Part shown: piece after piece, positions 8,406 to 15,698 of the stretch
How positions within the stretch are numbered: the stretch's first letter is position 1
Layout: each line of letters opens with the position of its first letter
Assembly (NCBI RefSeq): GCF_000007345.1
Contig: NC_003552.1
Span: 4,588,001 to 4,652,000, forward strand
Length of the DNA stretch: 64,000 nucleotides
Origin: Methanosarcina acetivorans C2A
GTDB taxonomy: Archaea; Halobacteriota; Methanosarcinia; Methanosarcinales; Methanosarcinaceae
Direction: 5' to 3'
Program-made: the position numbers and the translations under genes
The notes under the pieces: generated by a model
Seen by the model: only the letters and a program-made list of their open reading frames with translations
The model's database searches: none
What the model was told of the DNA's origin: nothing

Positions 8406-9864
8406 GCTGATACTCCTCTATAATGGACCTGTTGGAGATTTTCCCGTTCTCGCTCAGCGGAAGATGGTCAATGAAGAGGATCTCTCTGGGATACAGGTAG
8501 CCTGGCAGGTTCTTCCTGCAAAAAGCAAGAATCGTATCGACGTCAGTTTCCTGATTTGATATGACCATGAGGCTGATCGCACTGCCCATAAGCTCGTGGA
8601 ATACGGGCACAACAAAAACGCTGGAAACCTCATTGTTCATCTCGATCTCTTTCTCGATTTCCCTCGGGTTAACCCGGTGGTCACCTATTTTGATGAGGTC
8701 GTCCTTACGACCAAGCAGCCTGAGGTATCCGCAAGGAAGTTTCTGCGCCAGATCTCCCGTATGCATCCACCCGTCGATGATCTTCATTTCAGTTGCTTCC
8801 TCATCATTAAGGTAACCCAGCAGGATATTGTCCCCCCGGGCAACAAGCTCGCCTGTGATACCAGGTTCTACTGGCCTGTTTTCAGAGTCAAAGACATCCA
8901 GGGTAACCCCTGGAATCGCCTTTCCTATCGTATCGAAAAATTCGTCCACATCCTCTGTCGGCAGGTAGGCAAGCCTTGCTGTAGCTTCCGTCTGACCGTA
9001 CATTGGCAGAATCTGCATACCCGGACTTAACTCCCTGATACTCCGTACGATAGACATGTCCATGGCTCCGCCGGCCGACGCAGCGGTCCTGACATTCGCA
9101 AAGGCTTTTTTGAACCTTTCAGGGTATCTGAGAAGAATACGATAGGTACTGGGCACTCCATAGAAGATGGATACTCCGGATTCAATGAGATTAAAAACCG
9201 GATCCATGAAATTCATCGTTCCCGTACGGACCGACCCTCCGGCCATCAGGTGGGAATTGATTATCGAGTTCCCGAAGGCATGATGCGGAGAGATTACCAG
9301 TGCTCCTTTATCTTTTGAGCTTATGTTCAGAACCTCGATTATCGACCTGGCGTTTGCTACCAGGTTTTTGTCGCTCAACATAACCCCCTTGGGAGTGCCT
9401 GTTGTACCCGAGGTATAAAGAACCAGCCTCAGTTCGGGATTGTTTCTCTCGCATACCACCCTTTTGCTGAGGACCTCCACTGCTGTATCATCAGAAACAA
9501 CGATCACGGTTCCAAAACGTTCAAAAAATCCGTTTCCGAACCTTAAGTATTGTTTTTTCGTTGCAATTATGTTATTGATGCGTGCAGCGTCAAGAATTCG
9601 TTCAAGGCTTAACCCTGGCAATTCGATTGGCAGAGGGATTGCAATGTTACCTGATCGGTATACTGCCATAAGCATTTTTATGTACTGTATGCCGGACTCC
9701 GCGAGTATTGCAAATCCGCAGTGCTCAAAGTCGGTCAGAAATGAGGCAATTGTGCTTATATCCTCATCAAGGCAGCTGTAAGAAATGGACTTTTTCCCCT
9801 CTTCTAGTGCGGTCTGGTGAGGAGTATTTCTGGCATGTTCAGCGATATAAGCATCAATTCTCAT
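8386..9864 (-). CDS. adenylate-forming acyl/aminoacyl ligase
   Basis: A 492-residue member of the acyl-CoA synthetase/NRPS-adenylation superfamily with all core motifs: YTSGTTGTPKG at residues 150-160 (A3), MYGQTEATAR (A5), HTGDL (A7), GRKDDLIKIGDHRVNPREIE (A8), and LSENGKI near the C-terminus carrying the catalytic lysine (A10). It activates a carboxylic acid as acyl-AMP and should load it on a thiol. The next gene upstream, ending five bases before the ATG at 9862-9864, is a free-standing carrier protein, so that is the likely acceptor rather than CoA. A GTG nine bases earlier would overlap the carrier gene stop. The carboxylate substrate cannot be inferred from sequence by eye. Confidence 0.85.
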   Translation of the reverse strand: MRIDAYIAEHARNTPHQTALEEGKKSISYSCLDEDISTIASFLTDFEHCGFAILAESGIQYIKMLMAVYRSGNIAIPLPIELPGLSLERILDAARINNIIATKKQYLRFGNGFFERFGTVIVVSDDTAVEVLSKRVVCERNNPELRLVLYTSGTTGTPKGVMLSDKNLVANARSIIEVLNISSKDKGALVISPHHAFGNSIINSHLMAGGSVRTGTMNFMDPVFNLIESGVSIFYGVPSTYRILLRYPERFKKAFANVRTAASAGGAMDMSIVRSIRELSPGMQILPMYGQTEATARLAYLPTEDVDEFFDTIGKAIPGVTLDVFDSENRPVEPGITGELVARGDNILLGYLNDEEATEMKIIDGWMHTGDLAQKLPCGYLRLLGRKDDLIKIGDHRVNPREIEKEIEMNNEVSSVFVVPVFHELMGSAISLMVISNQETDVDTILAFCRKNLPGYLYPREILFIDHLPLSENGKISNRSIIEEYQHVKASM

Positions 9865-9869
9865 ACACT

Positions 9870-10115
9870 TCACTTCGCCAGTCTGTTTATCAGGGTAGTG
9901 ATTCCCTCCAGAGAATCGAAATTCTCCGGAGTCAGCATTTCTTCAGGAATTTCGATAGAGTATGTTTCACAGATGTAGTCTATCAATTCAAGTAAACCGA
10001 TAGAGTCCATGATGCCATTCTGGGTGAGCGAATCATTATCTCCAAGAACAGCTTCTCGTTCCATGAAAGAATTTTCCTTCAAATAATCAAGTATATTATC
10101 CCTTACTTGTTCCAT
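9870..10115 (-). CDS. acyl/peptidyl carrier protein
   Basis: An 81-residue four-helix carrier protein. GIMDSIGLLEL at about residues 34-44 contains Ser38, the expected 4'-phosphopantetheine attachment site, in the standard DSxxxxEL context. Length and acidity are typical of free-standing ACP or PCP. Archaea lack type II fatty-acid synthesis, so a dedicated carrier protein here points to a specialised pathway. The stop codon lies just ahead of the ligase start, and a phosphopantetheinyl transferase is encoded about 200 bases upstream on the same strand. Together these give a self-contained priming, loading and carrying module. Confidence 0.85.
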   Translation of the reverse strand: MEQVRDNILDYLKENSFMEREAVLGDNDSLTQNGIMDSIGLLELIDYICETYSIEIPEEMLTPENFDSLEGITTLINRLAK

Positions 10116-10316
10116 ACAATCTTACCCCTTATTCAAATTAGATTATTATGTAAGTAACACACACACCTTGCCCATATTAGTTGAAAGCCCACATATAACT
10201 ATGCGATAGAACTATATAAATAATTTGAAACAATTGGTTGCCGTAGAAAACACTGAAAAGAAGAAATTCAGAAGAGTTAAACAGCATCTGGAGACAAAAG
10301 TATTGAACATCCTATT

Positions 10317-10997
10317 TCAATCAGAACTGATTTTCCCGAGGCGGCTGATCTTAATAGTATGTGAGTCCGAATCAGTAATGAGGGAAAAGATGTATTTATT
10401 GTCCAGTAAATAGCTTGAATAAAAAGTATTATTGAAGTCCGGCTCTTTACTGAGAACGGATAACATAGGCTTATTGGAAAACTTGCAATAAGCCTCTCTC
10501 AAAGTCCACTCAATCAGAACGTAGGTGTCACTTTCCGATTTACCAGAAAACGGAGATGCAGGTTGTAGGTATTTCAAAGTATTTTTCAGTGCCATCGGTC
10601 TTTTAATTTCGACATCAATACCAACCTTAACCTTTGAAACTGAAAGAGTTGCGATATTTTCAGAATAAGAGAGACAGATATGCAGCTCATTGTGGTTGAG
10701 TATATGCACTTCCCCAAACTCATCTTTGTAAGTAGCGATCTGAAGGACAGAATTTTTGTTGAGGAGCTGGCATAGGATATGTTTCAAAACCGTTCTGGAG
10801 ACAACATATCTTTTTTTGAAATATGCTGTTTTAAGTTTTTCAAAATGTTCTCTTTCACTGTTGTTGAGACATTCCATACTCAGCGTATCATAATCACCCA
10901 GATCAATAAGAAAGATGAGAACATCGTTTTGTGCCCATAAGTTAGGGAGGTTTTTCAGAGGAACGGAGGAGAGTATAATCGAATTCTCTGTGTACAT
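10317..10997 (-). CDS. Sfp-type 4'-phosphopantetheinyl transferase
   Basis: A 226-residue protein with the two Sfp-family signatures: VGIDVEIKRP (magnesium-binding GxDxE) and, about 45 residues on, WTLREAYCKF (the W-(T/S)-x-(K/R)-E-A-x-x-K motif). It transfers phosphopantetheine from CoA to a serine on a carrier protein, almost certainly the adjacent ACP. The ATG at 10995-10997 is chosen. A GTG 57 bases upstream (11052-11054) lies inside the end hairpin of the neighbouring IS200/IS605 element and would make the N-terminus transposon-derived. That insertion sits only about 50 bases from the start, so native upstream promoter sequence may have been displaced. Confidence 0.8.
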   Translation of the reverse strand: MYTENSIILSSVPLKNLPNLWAQNDVLIFLIDLGDYDTLSMECLNNSEREHFEKLKTAYFKKRYVVSRTVLKHILCQLLNKNSVLQIATYKDEFGEVHILNHNELHICLSYSENIATLSVSKVKVGIDVEIKRPMALKNTLKYLQPASPFSGKSESDTYVLIEWTLREAYCKFSNKPMLSVLSKEPDFNNTFYSSYLLDNKYIFSLITDSDSHTIKISRLGKISSD

Positions 10998-11050
10998 GCA
11001 ACTCACGGCATATTTACTATAGTTACTACAATTGACTGTTATGTGAACTA

Positions 11051-11073
11051 CCACTCAGCTAAAGACTGAGTGG
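11051..11073. repeat. IS200/IS605 end hairpin next to tnpB 3' end
   Basis: CCACTCAG and CTGAGTGG form an 8-bp stem around a seven-base loop. It lies 67 bases past the tnpB stop codon. In related elements this end forms the 3' part of the TnpB guide RNA scaffold, with the guide read from the flanking DNA (here toward 11030). Confidence 0.65.
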
Positions 11074-11139
11074 CTTCCTGATTCATTCCTCCCTCCATTG
11101 AGGGCAAGTCCTCAAGCTCTTCCCCACGTTCCGTAGGTG

Positions 11140-12252
11140 TTACAATCCAATTAGATTTTGATCTATAAGAGCAAATTTCTTGATATTGATAGCGGCATTA
11201 ATATCTCTATCATGTTTTGTTTTACAATCAGGGCAAGTCCATTCTCTGTCTTTTAATTGAAGCTCTTTATTGTAATATCCGCAAACACTACAGAGTTTAG
11301 AAGATGGTTCAAATTGTCCTATTCTCAAGACAGTTTTCCCTAACCATTCAGCCTTATATTCTAACTTTGTACCGAAGCTACTCCATGCCGAATCACTAAT
11401 AGCCTGTGCTAAATGATGATTCTTAACCATGCCTTTAACATTCAGAGTTTCCAGAGCTACGGCTTGGTTTTCGCTAACAAGTCTGAAAGAAAGTTTGTTC
11501 TGAAAATCATTACTCTGATTCGTTATTTTGTCATAGAGTACAGCAAGCCTCTTTTTGGCTTTTGCCCTGTTCTTAGAGCCATTCTGTTTCCTTGATACTC
11601 TTTTCTGAAGTACTTTAAGCCTTTGAAGTGAGTTTTTCAGGTATTTAGGATTCTCTATTTTTTCACCTGTAGAAAGGACTGCAAAATCTCTGATACCTAC
11701 ATCTATACCTACCGTAGTTGATTCTGAAAAAGATTGCTTTGTTGGAAGCTCTCTACCATCTTCAACAAGAATACTGATGTAGTAATGTCCTTTACAAGTC
11801 CTTGAAACGGTAGCTGTTTTAAGCTCGCCTTCAAACTTCCTATGAAGAACCGCTTTAATTTCCCCGATTTTGGGAAGTTTTACGGTATTATTTTCAAAGT
11901 TCACAAAATAGTGTTGAGGTACAGGGAACGATTGTATAGGATTCTTTTTTGACCTGAACTTAGGAAAACCGTTCTTTTCTCTGAAAAATCGAGTGAAAGC
12001 GGATTCAACCTGTTTAGTCATTCCCTGCAATGATTGTGAATTTACTTCTCCTAACCATTCATTAGAAGCCTTCAGAGTAGGAATTAATTTGTTTAAGTCA
12101 AATCTGGAAATTGATTTCCCTGTTTGTTCGTAAGTTTTGATTTTCTGATCAAGTGCCCAATTATAAACAAACCTGCAGCTACCTATATGCTGATTCAATT
12201 GAACAGATTGTGCAGTTGTAGGATAAAGTCTAAATTTGAACGTTTTCATCAT
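11140..12252 (-). CDS. tnpB: TnpB RNA-guided nuclease (OrfB of IS200/IS605)
   Basis: A 370-residue protein with an N-terminal helix-turn-helix-like OrfB segment (KTFKFRLYPTTAQ), a RuvC-like domain with the three acidic residues seen as GIDVGIRDF near residue 183, ALETLNVKGM near residue 270 and DRDINAAINI near residue 347, and a zinc finger CSVCG...CPDC between the last two. TnpB proteins are programmable nucleases guided by an RNA from the element's right end, and they help the transposon persist. All catalytic motifs are present and the frame is intact, so it may still be active although its tnpA partner is not. Confidence 0.9.
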   Translation of the reverse strand: MMKTFKFRLYPTTAQSVQLNQHIGSCRFVYNWALDQKIKTYEQTGKSISRFDLNKLIPTLKASNEWLGEVNSQSLQGMTKQVESAFTRFFREKNGFPKFRSKKNPIQSFPVPQHYFVNFENNTVKLPKIGEIKAVLHRKFEGELKTATVSRTCKGHYYISILVEDGRELPTKQSFSESTTVGIDVGIRDFAVLSTGEKIENPKYLKNSLQRLKVLQKRVSRKQNGSKNRAKAKKRLAVLYDKITNQSNDFQNKLSFRLVSENQAVALETLNVKGMVKNHHLAQAISDSAWSSFGTKLEYKAEWLGKTVLRIGQFEPSSKLCSVCGYYNKELQLKDREWTCPDCKTKHDRDINAAINIKKFALIDQNLIGL

Positions 12253-12305
12253 TCAAAGGTATCATATGATTTAACAAAATATATAGCTTTTGATAAACAA
12301 GAAAT

Positions 12306-12716
12306 ATGAAACAAGAAATCATAGCAAATTTTTGTTAATGTATCATGTTATCTTTGTTTGCAAATACCGAAAAGTCATACTTGAACCGATTAGCGAAGAA
12401 CTCAAACAGATTATGATTGAGATTTCAAAAGAGTCTATTTGAAATTCTTGAAATGGAAGCCGACAAAGATCATATACATTTCTTAATCAAGAGTGAACCG
12501 AAAGTTAGCGTCTTATCAATAGTCAGAAAATTGAAACAAGAATCTACTAACAGGTTATGGAAATCACAAAAGGAATATCTGGAAAAGTATTATTGGGGTG
12601 AAAATACATTATGGAGTGATGGATATTTTGCTTCTACTATCGGAAATGTTAGGAATCATCACAGAACAAACTATGCACGGGTTTCAATTGGGTGCCTTGA
12701 TTTTCAAGATCAATAG
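12306..12716 (+). pseudogene. tnpA: broken Y1 transposase tnpA of IS200/IS605
   Basis: Three frame segments together read as a TnpA. MKQEIIANF starts at 12306, then FLLMYHVIFVCKYRK and LEPISEELKQIMIE up to about 12430, then FEILEMEADKDHIHFLI through WSDGYFASTIGNV. The HIHFL segment (residues around the HUH motif, D-H-I-H-F) is the metal-binding site of Y1 transposases. Two frameshifts, near 12330 and 12432, and loss of the end with its catalytic tyrosine helix make it inactive. It is divergent from tnpB, as in IS605/IS608. Confidence 0.75.
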
Positions 12717-12718
12717 TA

Positions 12719-12845
12719 CTAAGGAATGGTTGAAATTTGACTTCAAGTTTTCACTTTGATAATGGCCCTATAATTGCACTTCCCAATATCATTAATGGCA
12801 ATACAGGGCATAAGTGTTTGAAATTAAATTTTCACCATTCCTAAG
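12719..12845. mobile_element. MITE-like element, 127 bp
   Basis: The stretch is bounded by imperfect terminal inverted repeats of about 25 bases. The left begins CTAAGGAATGGTTGAAATTT; the right, reversed, reads CTTAGGAATGGTGAAAATTT. It has no coding capacity. It sits directly after the broken tnpA and inside the IS200/IS605 element. No clear target duplication is seen. Confidence 0.55.
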
Positions 12846-12955
12846 TGAAAATCAACTTTATGAAAAATCTGCCTAATCTGTTTTGTGACAGTTACTTAGT
12901 AAAGAAGCTGCCGAATATTACATACGTAATCAGGGTTGAAGTTGACGCTTATATC

Positions 12956-12979
12956 CCCCTGAACTTAAAGACTCAGGGG
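12956..12979. repeat. IS200/IS605 end hairpin on the tnpA side
   Basis: CCCCTGA and TCAGGGG pair around a ten-base loop containing TTAAAGAC, the same core as the hairpin at 11051-11073. It marks the other end of the element. Confidence 0.6.
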
Positions 12980-13312
12980 TTTTACGCTTCTTCATATAAA
13001 AACTATGAGATTTTCAGCTTTTCTGAATTAATTAGGGGGAGCTGTATGACATATCTGCATATCCATAGTATACTCCAATATATTTATTCAAAAAAAAGTA
13101 ATCCTAAAATATATAAACGATAAGGATATAGGGTATTCGATTCTTAGCGCCCCTCTGTCAGGGTCGCACCTGTTTGGAAATAACAAACATAACGGGATAA
13201 ATACGGTATAAAGAGCAGATTCAAATCGGTATTAAAAAAGTATAATTCAAATTATCATCAAAAACTGAGGTGTCCGAAACTGCAGACTGCGGAAGAAAGG
13301 GTAAGAGCGAGA

Positions 13313-13582
13313 TTGATAAAGTATCTCGGCAGGGACGATAACGGGATACGCAAGGTTGTGCTCAATCTCTTCCTGACCGGAGACAAGTTCACCACCGGTG
13401 AAGTTTATGACTTCCTCGATAAAGGAAATTTCGAGGTAAGCTACCGGGGAGTGTCAGCCATGGTCGGGCTCATGAATACCAGGCTTGGAATCCTGAGCAT
13501 AAATGTCACAGGGGATCATAACGTATATTCCCTGAAAGAGAGTTATAAAAACATTGTCGGTTCTGTTCTTGAGAATTACTGA
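13313..13582 (+). CDS. DUF2551 protein
   Basis: At least 89 residues (KYLGRDDNGIRKVVLNLFL, then FTTGEVYDFL and YRGVSAMVGLMNTRLGIL) matching the DUF2551 family found in methanogens. It looks like a small winged-helix-type fold, so a regulatory role is plausible but unproved. The frame is open well upstream with no ATG: TTG at 13313 is the first common start, but residues before it (TAEERVRARL) look like genuine family sequence. CTG at 13280 follows GAGG by nine bases and could be the true start. It is a single gene between the IS element and a long spacer. Confidence 0.7.
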   Translation: MIKYLGRDDNGIRKVVLNLFLTGDKFTTGEVYDFLDKGNFEVSYRGVSAMVGLMNTRLGILSINVTGDHNVYSLKESYKNIVGSVLENY

Positions 13583-14143
13583 GCCATTTTCTGGTTGTAA
13601 ATCCTGTTTTTATGTGACAAGAAATATTCAAATCTCCTGTTCTGCTCTGTTGATGCTCTAGACAAAACTTAGCGAACTGTAGGTTTAAAAACTCTATAAA
13701 GATTTCTCATTCAGGAGGACAAAAACGGGCGTATAGAAAATAGTTTTCCGTAAAAATCAGTGTCGTTAATTAGAGCTCCCTTTCCAAGAAGAAATGACCT
13801 TTCTCTGGTTTTATCAAAACCGGGCGGCTAGCTCAATTCATTTAAAAAAGTTAATATAGTTAGGCATTATACTTAATTGTTATATTTAGTATCAAATGGC
13901 TTTTCTATCCACACATACATATTAGCCTAAAATACAACACTACCATCTCAATTTAGGGAATTTCAGAGAGTCTCAGCATAAAAGTTAAAAAGTTTGGGAA
14001 TAAATATGGACAGTAGAAAAAATTAAGGAAAAAAGGAATAATATTTTAATCTGAAAAATTGAATTCATACCGCAAAAAATGTATATTAATATTCCTGTTA
14101 CCTATCAATACTGCCAGGGGGAAAAAAGATTATTAGCCAAAAA
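13583..14143. other. 560-bp spacer without a recognisable gene
   Basis: This AT-rich stretch separates the DUF2551 gene and uppS. I see no open frame with a ribosome-binding site, no strong hairpin and no repeat. AGGGGG at about 14117 lies some 25 bases before the uppS ATG, which is too far for a normal Shine-Dalgarno. Confidence 0.5.
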
Positions 14144-15085
14144 ATGGTACCGTGGAATAAAGGAGCCTTCCGGGCAGGGCTTCGCTTTGTGAAAAATAGG
14201 ACGTTCAGCATGTTCTACCAAGAGTATGAACAGCTGCTTGAAAAAGAGATTTTAAGTTCCGAAATCCCTGACCACATAGCTGTAATCATGGACGGAAACC
14301 GCAGATATGCGGGACAGCGGGGAAGAACCCGAAGCTTCGGGCACGCTATGGGGGCAGAAGTTACAGAACAGGTTATTGAGTGGTGTTATGAGATCGGAGT
14401 AAAAGAGCTTACCCTCTATGCCTTTTCCACGGAAAATTTCCAGCGTTCGGAAGAAGAGGTCGATGGACTTTTCAACCTGATCAATGAGAAGTTTCTGAAA
14501 CTTTACAATGACAAAAGGACCTACGAAAAAGAGACACAGATCAGGGTAATAGGGGATAGAACAAAACTGCCGGCTTTTCTGAACAAGTCCATTGAAAAGA
14601 TTGAAAAAGCCACCGAAACCCATAGAAAGTTTAACCTGAATGTGGCTATTGCTTATGGCGGCAGGCAGGACATAATGCAGGCAGTCCGGGATATTGCAGC
14701 CTGCGTTTCAAGTGGAAAACTCTCGCTTGAAGATGTTGATGAAAACCTGATCTCAAAACACCTCTACCCAGCTCCAGGAGTGTCTGTCCCGAATGTGGAC
14801 CTGATCGTCCGCACCGGGGGCGATGAAAGAGTCTCCAACTTCCTGCCGTGGCAGGCTAACGGCAGCGAGTGTGCGACCTATTTCTGTGCTCCTTTCTGGC
14901 CGGAATTCCGAAAAATAGACCTTCTCCGCTCAATCAGAGTATATCAGGCCCGAAAAGACGAAAAAAAGCAGGAAAACTCATACCGGGTCTCAAAAGTTAT
15001 AAATTTCCTCGGAGTGGGAAAATACGGGGAAAAAAGCGAAGAGCTAGGACAGCTCCTGCCGTTAAAAAAGCAGGGAGTGGCCTGA
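14144..15085 (+). CDS. uppS: (di)trans,polycis-undecaprenyl-type diphosphate synthase
   Basis: A 313-residue cis-prenyltransferase. [16 protein letters not shown] near residues 41-56 holds the catalytic Asp of the first conserved region, [14 protein letters not shown] the second, and [20 protein letters not shown] the RTGGExRxSNFLPWQ region (Asp replaces the usual Glu). It elongates an allylic diphosphate with isopentenyl diphosphate to a long cis-polyprenol, the membrane glycan carrier used in archaea for N-glycosylation and S-layer assembly. This links it functionally to the aglB/glycan locus at 38-64 kb. The chain has about 40 more residues at the N-terminus than bacterial UppS, as is common in archaea. 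Upstream in-frame codons contain no better start. Confidence 0.9.
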
Positions 15086-15110
15086 AGTCTTAAATACCTG
15101 TGGATACAGA

Positions 15111-15189
15111 CTTAATAATCTTTTTTTTGCACTGCACGAACTCAATAATTCCTTTTTTTGCACTGCATGGACTCAATAATCCTTTTTTT
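15111..15189. repeat. about 32-bp direct repeat, two and a half copies
   Basis: The unit CTTTTTTTGCACTGCATGG followed by ACTCAATAATC occurs twice, with a partial copy before it. It directly follows uppS and its T-runs could act as an archaeal transcription terminator. Confidence 0.8.
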
Positions 15190-15382
15190 AAAAAATTGCC
15201 ATCCTGGATCTCAGCCATCGGAAAAAACTCCTTAAAGTACCGATATATTGATATTCCGGTGACGACTATGTAAATTGGGGAAAGTTTGGCCATATCTAAT
15301 TTTTCAGTTCCCGGGGATATCAGATACCCTGTGAACTTATCGCACACCCGGGAAAATGAAAATTTCTTAATGGGATTAAAGC

Positions 15383-15433
15383 TATCCGGTAAGGTTATCC
15401 GGTAAGGTTATCCGGTAAGGTTATCCGGTAAAG
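15383..15433. repeat. 13-bp tandem repeat, four copies
   Basis: The unit TATCCGGTAAGGT is repeated three times perfectly plus a ten-base partial copy. It lies about 45 bases before the small open frame at 15478. Confidence 0.9.
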
Positions 15434-15477
15434 GATTTAATATTTGGTAGCTACTGATTCAGATACGGGGAGTTTTA

Positions 15478-15663
15478 ATGGGTGCTTTCAGGAAGTTAAA
15501 TCCTTGCTCCTGCAGAGCATGTATTTCAGGATTTAAACTGCAGGCGTATAAGGCTGCTCAGGAGAGGTTCAGCTCCCGCCCGGAACTTCTCAAAGGCTGC
15601 AAATATATAATGAATGAAAAAAATCTTTTCAGGGCCGGGGGAAGAGAAAAAGATGCTTTTTAA
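15478..15663 (+). CDS. small cysteine-containing protein, unknown
   Basis: A 61-residue basic protein. It is supported mainly by a good ribosome-binding site, GGGGAG seven bases before the ATG, and by its position just upstream of the DUF255 gene on the same strand. The N-terminus has three cysteines (NPCSCRACISG), a possible metal or redox site. The rest is charged with no membrane segment. I do not recognise a family. It could be a real small protein or a chance frame. Confidence 0.4.
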   Translation: MGAFRKLNPCSCRACISGFKLQAYKAAQERFSSRPELLKGCKYIMNEKNLFRAGGREKDAF

Positions 15664-15698
15664 ATTAGGATTTTATGTAAAAAGCAGGAGGGATTGTA

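Larger units (their letters stand above)
11045..12990. mobile_element. IS200/IS605-family element (tnpB intact, tnpA broken)
   Basis: The element contains divergent tnpB (minus) and a damaged tnpA (plus). It is bounded by two imperfect-palindrome hairpins that share a TAAAGACT loop/stem core in the same orientation: 11051-11073 (CCACTCAG/CTGAGTGG) and 12956-12979 (CCCCTGA/TCAGGGG). Such subterminal hairpins are what Y1 transposases recognise. Exact ends are approximate because this family makes no target duplication. The tnpB-proximal end lies beside the PPTase gene. A 127-bp MITE-like insertion lies between tnpA and the right-hand hairpin. Confidence 0.75.

Noticed and set aside
13045-13123. 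Short plus-strand frame after AGGGGGAGCTGT
   Set aside because: It has a good ribosome-binding site but only about 25 codons, with no similarity seen and AT-rich low-complexity sequence.
15090-15347. Minus-strand 85-codon frame after uppS
   Set aside because: It begins with GTG without a ribosome-binding site and its end is made of the T-rich 32-bp repeats; no family recognised.
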